A stretch of 64,000 bases of DNA, taken from assembly GCF_029931775.1 (NCBI RefSeq), contig NC_079312.1, positions 133,409,872 through 133,473,871 of the forward strand. The letters run 5' to 3'. Shown in pieces: positions 55,116-64,000 of this stretch. Position 1 is the first letter of the stretch. Each line of letters starts with the position of its first letter. The position numbers and the translations under genes are program-made. The stretch is from Euleptes europaea (Eukaryota; Chordata; Lepidosauria; Squamata; Sphaerodactylidae). The notes beneath the pieces are model-generated. The model did not search any database and was not told the origin of the DNA. It saw nothing but the letters and a program-made list of their open reading frames with translations.

Positions 55116-55986
55116 TACCCATCATGATCCATCTCCAAAGAATAACTGTATGAGATACAGTGTAACAGTTCAGATCTTAGCTTATGCAGCTAACAGTGTT
55201 CTGTAGAAGAGTAATGCAGCATCTTTTATGGGTTCATAGATTGGCCATTGAAACTCTTTGTGTATGAGACAGATGCCAGATAAGAGCAAATGTTGCATTT
55301 TTGCTGTTTTATTGCCTGACTTTCCAATTGCCATGCAGGCAATTAAGTGCATAGGAGTAGGTGTAAAGACAACTTGCATTCTAAATGGTAATAAAAAGCC
55401 CCAAGATGTTACTGTGGGACAGCTGTGTGTGGTGCAAAATGACTGTTCCAGCAACAGTCCCTATGGCTTGATGTTGAGCAAAGGTGTGTGTGGGAGGGAA
55501 CATACAAAGACTTTGGATCTCATAGACATGGGCACAGAGAGAACATATTGGGAAAGAACAGGGCCCCAAACTGGTGTTTGGCCACTGAGGAAACAAAGCA
55601 GCACAACCCCACATGCAGACTAAACTTCTGCAAGCTGTTATAAGAAGAGTTCAGGTGACAGGGAGCACTCCAGGATAGGTATCAGCTACTTGTATATTCA
55701 CACACCAGGATACACACTCTGTGTACGTGATTGCTATTTGTATCTACCAAAGTGCAGGATAGAAAAACTTTGAAGGACTGTATAGATTAGGAATGTATTT
55801 TTATCTTTATGTGTAAAAGCCAGATAATCCTTTAGGCTTTCTTGTACTATAAACTCTGCTTAATAAAATGTGGTTGTTTTCAGCCAAGTCTCTGTCTTTT
55901 TCTACACAAAACACTGTGGTGCTCAGCTCTGCGGGATAGGCTGTATTGCAGCAGTTTCTTTTCAGAATGCTAGTAAGAGCAAGATC
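55116..55986. other. unassigned stretch
   Basis: A 121-codon frame at 55258-55623 has no recognisable domain or splice context. An AATAAA near 55862 followed by a GT-rich segment could be an LTR-like tail, but no matching ends were found. Confidence 0.4.
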
Positions 55987-56244
55987 TGTTATGTATGCAG
56001 TGGGAAGCTGGAAACAAGTTGAGCTTGGAGCCTCTCCAGGCTCCTGCGCTTGTGTGTCCCGATTGGCTGTAAGGGTTTGCAGCCGCCCAATCACAGACTT
56101 GAGGGCGTGGCCCCTAGCAGCTGAGCGGGCATATAAGCAGGGGTTTGTTGCACAGCTCTCTAGTTCTGTTCCTGTTCACCTAATAAAGCAGTTGCTATTG
56201 GAACTCCATCTCCAGTCACGTGTCTCGCCCATGCAAACATAATA
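55987..56244 (+). mobile_element. solo LTR of a Gypsy element
   Basis: Starts TGTTATGTATGCAG and ends ACATAATA, the same terminal style as Gypsy element 1. It contains a TATA-like ATATAAGCAG and AATAAAGCAG, and the following ttgctattggaactc block parallels element 2. Flanks agatc (55982-55986) and agatt (56245-56249) match at 4 of 5. Confidence 0.8.
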
Positions 56245-56537
56245 AGATTAACCACACACACACCAGGTTAGAGTGACAAATCAAACCAATTTATTAAGCA
56301 CCATGGCACCTTACAGTAGCAACAGTAAACAAGTAAAAGCATGCAAAACACATCGTATTACCTCAGCCACAAGAATTAAGGATACCAACTGAAGCTACAG
56401 AGTTGCTAGCCAATCACTTCAAAGGTAGAGGGCACATCTGGTCGAGAGCACAATCAGGTCGAGAGCACATCAGTTGTGTCTAGCTTTGCTCCTGCTGTGA
56501 CTGGAGAGTGCAGAAACAAGCTTGGTTTCTTGGGATG

Positions 56538-57048
56538 TGTCAGACTTCAGTACCTCGTTGCACTTCAGTAATAGTAAACTTCACTCCAGACGTTGCAGCG
56601 AGTTAAAAGTTTTATTAAGAAAGCAAACGGGTTCAGTAGGTCCATACAAACTTAAGGTCAGAATACAGATGGGGGAAATACAGGTCATCTTTATAGGGGA
56701 CACACAATAGAATTGATTACACGTAATGGCAGAACACCAATGGATGAGGTGCAGCAGATCTGTCATCTCTATGCCTTTGAAGCCAAGGATGAATTTGCAT
56801 TTCTGTAGCAATGCAAAACAACAGGGTCCTTTCAAGCTTCTAGAGATGCTAGGTTTCTGGCAGAATTGACACCTTGAGAACAGATAGCTGATTTACAATA
56901 GGAAGGCTTGCTTTGAAGTGGAAGTATTAGTGCCTCTGGCCTTCACACCTTCCTCCCAAACTGGAGAGACCTTCCCACGAGACCGGGAGGGGGGGGGAAG
57001 AACATGGATCTTGCTTATCCGGGGCCCGACTGGGTGCCCTCGCTGACA
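56538..57048 (-). repeat. 3' LTR of Gypsy element 3
   Basis: 511 bp; pairs with 62266-62775. Just inside it, at 57049-57060, is the polypurine tract GGGGAGGCGGAG (minus strand). Confidence 0.95.
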
Positions 57049-60000
57049 CTCCGCCTCCCCAAAGACCCCTCCCCAGGGTTTCCTGGTTTGGTGGGGTAGT
57101 GCCGATGGAATTTCGCTACCAGGGTGGGGGCTTTTACGTGGACCGCAGACACCCATTCATCATGACTGGAGTTCAGGTGTGTCCAATGCATGAGTACTCC
57201 AGCTGACCCCGCTGCACCCAAGAATCTAACACCTTAGAGATCTCAAAGTGCTGTTCCCCTTGTACCATAATTGGGGTCGCAGCTGCGGGTTCAGGGTGCC
57301 ATTCAGGGCCGGTACAAAGGGTTTTAACAGACTCGCATGATATACCAGGTGCACCCCCTGTAAGGTTTTCAGTAGGTCCAACTCCACAGTAACCTCATTG
57401 ATAACCCGGGAGATTGGGAACGGCCCCACAAATTTTTGACACAGTTTTTTACACGGACGTATAGACCTGAGATTTTTGGTAGAGAGGTATACCTTCCCTC
57501 CAACCTTTAACTCCCATTGGGGCGCCCTGTGTTTGTCTGCCTGTGCTTTGTATCTCTCCTTCGCCTGCTGCAAGTTTTTCACAAGCCAGGGCCGAGTGTT
57601 CCTCACTGTGTTAGCCCATACAGACACCTCTGGGGGGTCGCCGCCCGGCGGGAGGGGTACGGCCCCCAAGGGTCCGAATTCCATTCCGTAGACCGCTTTA
57701 AAAGGGCTTATGCCAGTAGCAGAGTGTACCGAGTTATTATAGGCATACTCCGCCAATGGTAGCAGGTTGACCCAATTGTCCTGGTGGTAATTTACAAAAC
57801 AGCGCATGTAACATTCTATCACCACGTTAACCCTTTCGGTTTGCCCATCCATCTGCTGGTGATAGGCCGAAGATAAACCCTGTTGCACATCCACAATTCC
57901 TAAAAATGCTTTCCAAAACTTTGACACGAAGACGGACCCCCTGTCACTCACGACCTTCCGCGGAAAGCCGTGCAATCTGAAGATTTGGTGCACAAATAAG
58001 CAATCCAGTTTGTGTGCAGCGGGCATCCCCTCGCACCGAACGAGATGAACCTGCTTTGAGAAAAGATCTGTGACCACCCACAGAACCGTTTTTCTCTGGC
58101 TAGATGGGAGGTGAGTGATGAAGTCCATCCCGATCACCCGCCAGGGCACCTTCGGAGTCTCTAGGGGCTTTAACAATCCAGGAGATTTACCCATCAAGCG
58201 CTTACTCATTGCACACACAGGGCAAGATTTAATGAATATATTGATGTCCTGGCACATCCCTGGCCACCAGAACTGCCTTCTCACTAGGTGCAAGGTTTTC
58301 ACAAACCCGAAATGCCCCCGTTTTGGAACTGTGGCTCCAATCCAACACCTCTCGCCACAGTTTCTGGGGGACGTAATGTTTATCCTTGTGGGCAACCTTT
58401 TCGTCCGTCACCTGGGACAGGAGAGACTTATCCCCCCGCTCTCGCTGAAGAGCCTCCCCCCACCTTTTCTTTACATCTTCCGGAAGATCCTCTGGGGCTG
58501 CTAAGGATCGGGGGATAGGGGTCGCCAACTCCGGAGAGGAGTCTGGGGCTGGCTCCTCTGCTCTATCCCCCTGCTCCTGCTGAAAGGTTTCTCCCCCTGT
58601 CTCTGTGACTGCCTCCGGAAAAACCCCAGGAACTGCCAGGGATGGTGGGGCAGGGGTAACCTTCTCTTGGGAGGAGTCTGGGACTGGCTCTGCCGTGTCC
58701 ACCGGCGTGCGGGTTTGGGCTCTCGTCAACACCCCTGTGCTAGACCCCTCCGGAGCCAAACCCAGGTGTTCCCGGGTAAAAAGGGAACCCACTGGTCGTT
58801 CAACCCTACAATCATATTGCAACATCCGGGACAGCCCATTGGCCAGGCAGTTTTCCTTCCCGGGCATGTGCCTAATGCTGAAATGGAACTTGGAGAAAAA
58901 GTCCGCCCAGCGCAGTTGTTTGGCCGATAGCTTCCTCTGACCCAATATAGCCTCAAGATTCCGATGGTCAGTCCAAACCTCGAAAGGCTCAGCTGCCCCC
59001 TCTAGGAACTGCTGCCAGACCGTGAGGGCATGCTTAATAGCCATGGCCTCCTTCTCCCCAATCGGCCAGTTTAGCTCGGGGCCAGAAAATTTCCTTGAAA
59101 AATAGGCACAGGGTCTCAGCACCCCTTGGTCATCCCTCTGAAGGAGCGCACCTCCCATGGCCTTTTCCAAGGCGTCTACTTGAAGGATGAACGGCTTCGA
59201 ACAATCGGGGTGAGCCAGAATGGGCTCAGAGGTAAAACGCCTTTTCAGAGCTTCAAATGCTGCCTGACACCGGTCAGTCCAAGGCACTTGGTATTGCGCA
59301 AAAGTAGCCTCCTGCCCCTTCCCTTTGGTTTTAAGCAGGTCGGTGATTGGTAAGGCTATTTTGGCAAAGTCATGGATTAAACTTCTATAAAAATTTGCGA
59401 ACCCCAAGAATTTGTTGAACTTGCTTGCGAGTTCTGGGGGGCTCCCATTCCCTGACTGCCTGAACCTTCTCGGGGTCCATGGTCAAACCTTGGGGGGATA
59501 CAACATACTCGAGAAAGGACAATTGGCTCTGATTGAACGCACATTTCGAACGCTTGGCGTACAAATGGTTGTCTCTTAGACGACGCAAAACCTCCCACAC
59601 CAAATTTCGGTGTTCCTCGGGATTCCTGGAGTAAATCAGAATACTGTCCAGATAAACGATCACCCCTTTAAATAGCAGATCATGCAGGACCTCATTGATT
59701 AATTGCATGAAGCATGACGGTGCCCCCGATAGACTAAACGGCATTACCATGAATTCAAATAACCCATAACAACAAGAAAAAGCCATTTTCGCTTCATCCC
59801 CCTCCTTAATCCGGGCCCGGTAGTAAGCTTCCACCTGGTCAAGTTTCGAGAAAACATTGCCCTCCTGGAGAGCACTCAGTAGGTCTGGGATTAAAGGGAT
59901 GGGATAAGCATTAGTCTCAGTCATTGCATTAAGCCCCCTATAGTCCACACACAGTCTGAGATCAGAGGTCCCCTTCTTCTTCACAAAGAAGCAGGGAGAC

Positions 60001-62265
60001 GAGAATGCAGCCTTGGACGACCGTATGAACCCCCGCTCCAAGTTCTTGTCCAGGAATTCCCGCAACAACGCTTTCTCTTGGGGGCTCATGGGATAGACCC
60101 TGGCTTTGGACGGCTTAATGTCTCTATTCAGTTCTATGGTACAGTCTGTTTTGCGGTGAGGGGGCAATAAATCACAGTCCGTTCCTTCAAACACATCCGC
60201 AAAGTCACTATATTCCGGGGGCAGCGTGTGTGTTTCAATCGTAGCGGCATCCCCCCCTTCGCCTCTGGGCAAGTTGTCCTGGCTGGGTCTCTCGCATTGG
60301 GGAGCCCCAAACACTACCCGCCGCTGTTCCCAGTCAATGCTCGGGTTGTGTTCCGCCAGCCAGTTGCTACCGAGAACCACCGGGTAAGAGATTTTAGGCA
60401 CTACTGTGAAGTGGATCTGTTCCCAGTGGTCCCCCACCCCCAAAAATACCCTGCGGGAGTGCAAATGGACTGGATCCCCCTGTAGATCACTCCCATCCAT
60501 TTGATGGAAATGCAAATGCTGGTCCAGTTCTCGAGTTCCGACCTTGAGGCGTTCCACCACAGCCTGATCTATTAGGGTCCGGGAGCACCCGGAGTCCAGG
60601 ATAGCAACAACAGCAACAGGTTCCCCTCCTCGGGGGTTCCACAATACAACAGGCAGCAGTAAAGTTTCCCCCTGGTCACTCACCCTACTCGGAGCCGGTT
60701 TGGGATCTTCCGAGGGTGCCCTCCATGCCGGCTCGTTCACAGAAGGCTGTTCTTGTTTTTTGCCAGCAAGGGGTCTCTGGAGAGACCTTGAGGGCTAAGA
60801 CTGTATGGACCAGATGTCGTTTCCACTTGCAGGGCCGCTGCTCCACGTCGGCTGACTGTTCCCTTTGCTCTTCTCCGATCCAGGCTTCTAGTTGGGGTAG
60901 TCTCCCGTTCCCGGGATGCTTGGTTGCCTGACAACTCTGCCGATGTGCTGGTGCATTTCGACGCGAAATGGCCCATCCTCCTGCACTGGAGACATGCTCC
61001 TTCCTTGAAACGGTGCGCCTTTTCCAGGCTGAAGCCCTCTTGGTTCCTTCCATCTTGCCGTGGTTCCACTGCATTGCCCCCTTTGGCAGGACCCGCAGGG
61101 GACTCCTTTGACGGGTGATCTTTGGAGAACTGGAGGGTCTGCTTACGATTCTCCACTAAGGCCGCCAGTTTAATCCATTCCTCCACTGACTCTGGGTCTC
61201 CCAGGGTTAGGCAGCCGTCCAGCACTTCCCAACGCAGTCCTTCACGGAAGTGCTGGACCTTGGTGGCCTCACTCCATTTCCTTATCTTGCAGGATAGGGA
61301 TTGAAAGTCCTGGGCGTACTCAATTACAGAGCGGGGGCCCTGTTTCAAACGACGCATGGCAATCTTGGCCTTCTCCCCCCTGTGAGGGTCCTCAAAGCGG
61401 CATCGCAGAGCAGAAAAAATTCATCCAGGGACCTCAAGACCCCAGGCATAGTCTCTGCCGCCGTCACTACCCATTCCACCGCCTCCTTCTCCAGTAGGCT
61501 GATCACGTACCTGACCCGAGCTTCCTCCGAGGCAAAAGTCTTCCCTTGGTCCTTCATGAACCCAGAGACTTGGAGTAGGAAGTGGGGTAGCTGTGCACTG
61601 GATCTGTCGAAGGACACCTTCAGATCCCTGGCAGTAGCGCGCCTGGATGGGGGCGCCTCTCTACAAACAGGTGGTTCTGCGGCGGGCAGTGAGCTGGCTC
61701 GGGGTTGCTGCGAGGGCTGTCTGAGATCACTTACTGCCCCCAAAACTGCAGCCAAATCCCTCTGCAGAGCGCTCAGCTGTGTCTGCAGGTCCTGGTTCTG
61801 TAGAGCCAGCGTCTGGTTCTGTCCACGCAGCAGGATAACTTCCTCCGTGGTGATGGGGGCTGGGGTGACCGGAGCGTGGGTGATTGAGGGTCCTTCCAAC
61901 CATTCTCTAGGAACGCCCTCCTGGCTCTGCTCATCCCCTTCTCCGTACCAGGCGGTTAGCAGTCCTCGGTATAACCCGCCCCACGTTTCCGACGCTGCCC
62001 GTTCGCCGACCCCGACTCTCTGTCGCTGCCCGGCTTGCGTGGGCAAGGAGGTCCATGTCGGCATCCCAGGGAAATCGGCAAGCCCGGGCGGGCGCTGCTC
62101 CAGGGTCGCTTCTTCCCGGCCAACATCAACATCAATAACAGTCTGGTGGAGGTCCTCTCCCGCGAGGAGTGGTTTTGAGGATTGTGCAGACATATTAACA
62201 CTAACTATTTACTAGACATAAAAAATAAAAAAGGAAGGCTAAGGAAATCTGGGATTCTGACCTAC

Positions 62266-62775
62266 TGTCAGACTTCAGTACCTTGTTGCACTTCAGTAAT
62301 AGTAAACTTTACTCCAGACGTTGCAGCGAGTTAAAAGTTTTATTAAGAAAGCAAACGGGTTCAGTAGGTCCATACAAACGTAAGGTCAGAATACAGATGG
62401 GGGAAATACAGGTCATCTTTATAGGGGACACACAATAGAATTGATTACACTTAATGGCAGAACACCAATGGATGAGGTGCAGCAGATCTGTCATCTCTAT
62501 GCCTTTGAAGCCAAGGATGAATTTGCATTTCTGTAGCAATGCAAAACAACAGGGTCCTTTCAAGCTTCTAGAGATGCCAGGTTTCTGGCAGAATTGACAC
62601 CTTGAGAACAGATAGCTGATTTACAATAGGAAGGCTTGCTTTGAAGTGGAAGTATTAGTGCCTCTGGCCTTCACACCTTCCTCCCAAACTGGAGAGACCT
62701 TCCCACGAGACCGGGGGGGGGGGGAAGAACACGGATCTTGCTTATCCGTGGCCCAACTGGGTGCCCTCGCTGACA
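62266..62775 (-). repeat. 5' LTR of Gypsy element 3
   Basis: 510 bp; pairs with 56538-57048 with about nine differences. Confidence 0.95.
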
Positions 62776-63234
62776 GGATGGTATGTTGCTCTAAGAATTG
62801 CTCTGAGCTTCCATTGACTAGATGGTCCATTTTTGAAGAAAACAATTTCTATTGCTATTTGTGAGGAAGTCAAAAGTTCATTTATACTCTCTTCTTGCAA
62901 CTGGTATTTCCATGTGTATTCTGAGTACATCTCATGTGTAAATGTGAAGCAAAGGCAAGATTTTGGTTTCTCCTGACCACTCCTATTCCATTGTCCTACA
63001 GACTATCTTTGCATGTTGCTTTAAGCAGCAGTTTCCTTCTCAATAACTACTTAGTGTAAGTTATCCCCCCAATTTTCTAGACATTCATCCAAGAGACTTC
63101 TATAAACACCTTGGCCAATTTAACCACAAATTTCTTAACTTCTCTTCTTTCCTCACTTCCAGATACATTCCAGAGAATCTTTCAGCAACTGCCTCTATCA
63201 AATTCTTAACCACATCTTAGCACATCACTTTTAT
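62776..63234. other. unassigned stretch
   Basis: No gene or repeat family recognised after the target duplication of Gypsy element 3. Confidence 0.45.
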
Positions 63235-63322
63235 CAGTGCAATCCTAAACAGAATTACATCCTTCTAAGCCCAGTGACTTCAGTGAGTTTAAAAGGACGT
63301 AACTTTGCTTAGGAGCGCACTG
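63235..63322. mobile_element. short palindromic MITE
   Basis: Starts CAGTGCAATCCTAAACAG and ends CTTAGGAGCGCACTG, with an imperfect inverted interior. This small hairpin repeat is familiar from reptile genomes. No target duplication was seen. Confidence 0.7.
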
Positions 63323-64000
63323 TCGGACACACGTGTCTTTTTACAGCTGGTAATCTTGCTTTTTTCTATCTATACCCTCTGTGCTTTTAATTCCTTCGGC
63401 AGATTCTGACTTGGGTCTGAGATAGGGTTCTCAGACCCTAAATGCAGATGTTCTTAAGTTACAACATTATCTGCAAAATTACCTGCATTACAACTTATTT
63501 ACACGAGTGCACGAGTGGCCATTTGAAATTCTTGTGTGCATTGGCTGCTGACAATGAGACAAACGCCTGAAAAATCACAAGACCTGAACATTTAGCATCC
63601 CCACTTTTTGCACCATCTTTATCATGATTATATACATGTGAACAAAAAAGGGGGATCCTGTGTGTAACGGCAGCTGCATGTGACACTGTGGGCAGTGAGG
63701 CAATGTGCAAAGTGATATCAAGCATACTCACAATGACAGCTATGTAAGAAAGAGCAGGAGTTGCCACAGCTCACTTCTTCACGAAAGCTCATACCCTGCC
63801 AGAACTTTTGTTAGTCTTTAAGGTGCTACTGGACTCCTACTCTTTTCTACTGCTAGTGACAGACTAACATGGCTACCCATTGTGAGCTATGTAAGAAGCA
63901 GCTGTGCCAAGAGGGCAGGGTGAGACAGCTGCTTCAGTTTGGCGAGCAGATAGATCCGATATATGGAGGCACAATCTCCTGGGAAGAGTTCTCACACAAG
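63323..64000. other. window end, no gene recognised
   Basis: The only element seen is a copy of the dispersed repeat of the 23.3-24.5 kb array at about 63770-63885 (ctttaaggtgctactggact to gactaacatggctacccat). Confidence 0.5.

Larger units (their letters stand above)
56538..62775 (-). mobile_element. Ty3/Gypsy chromovirus-like retrotransposon (element 3)
   Basis: Nearly identical LTRs (56538-57048 and 62266-62775, about 2% different) with termini TGTCAG / CTGACA and a perfect 5-bp duplication GGATG (56533-56537 and 62776-62780). Minus-strand order: gag (60737-62193) with a zinc knuckle CLQCRRMGHFASKC, protease (DSGCS motif, near 60590), reverse transcriptase (about 59385-60300), RNase H (about 58700-59407), integrase (57226-58395) and a chromodomain-like segment (about 57060-57240), then a polypurine tract. 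The family is known to express pol by frameshifting from gag. The copy is nearly full length at 6.2 kb, young, and broken by only a few changes. Confidence 0.95.

Noticed and set aside
55258-55623. 121-codon frame
   Set aside because: No domain or neighbouring exon; composition looks like intergenic DNA.
55637-55910. Possible LTR (TGTTATAAG .. ACAAAACA with AATAAA)
   Set aside because: No target duplication and no second copy seen in the window; the ends are too weak to call.

Overview
This is vertebrate nuclear DNA, almost certainly from a squamate reptile (a gecko-like lizard is plausible, but the species cannot be read from the window). The evidence is two spliced genes that match vertebrate proteins closely, plus a squamate-style repeat load: 5S-rRNA-derived SINEs with a Bov-B tail, a Bov-B LINE 3' end, CORE/MIR-like tRNA SINEs, CR1 and L1 fragments, many hAT-type MITEs and Ty3/Gypsy LTR elements.

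Layout. 0-14 kb: no recognisable gene; MITEs, SINEs, a GC-rich hAT element, an L1 fragment and the 3' end of a Bov-B LINE. 14-23.2 kb: CANT1 on the minus strand, with three coding exons (403 codons in total), a probable non-coding first exon in a CpG island at 22.7-23.3 kb, and a probable 3' UTR reaching about 14.07 kb. 23.3-24.5 kb: a tandem and inverted array of a dispersed repeat, split by a solo LTR. 26.5-28.2 kb: a decayed CR1-like LINE. 28.9-33.1 kb and 37.3-40.4 kb: two related Ty3/Gypsy elements with LTR pairs and 5-bp target duplications. 41.4-49.3 kb: C1QTNF1 on the plus strand (three coding exons, 273 codons). 49.3-56.5 kb: MITEs, palindromic elements and a solo LTR. 56.5-62.8 kb: a young Ty3/Gypsy chromovirus-like element. 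62.8-64 kb: short repeats only.

CANT1 (minus) and C1QTNF1 (plus) lie head to head, as they do next to each other on human 17q25.3, so this is a conserved syntenic block. Their products do not act in one pathway: CANT1 is a Golgi/ER calcium-dependent nucleotidase needed for glycosaminoglycan synthesis, and C1QTNF1 is a secreted collagen/C1q-domain protein. The roughly 18 kb between them and the introns are largely mobile DNA.

The clearest structural signal is nesting of elements. About eighteen copies of one hAT-type MITE family (ends TAGGGTTGCC / GGCAACCCTA, 8-bp target duplications) act both as inserts and as targets. One copy holds two later insertions, one is split by a complete Gypsy element, and one sits inside its own sister subfamily. 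I found no convincing sign of a wholly new gene system. The best leads are the nested and palindromic elements, the repeat array at 23.3-24.5 kb and a decayed coding-like stretch at 7.8-8.4 kb.
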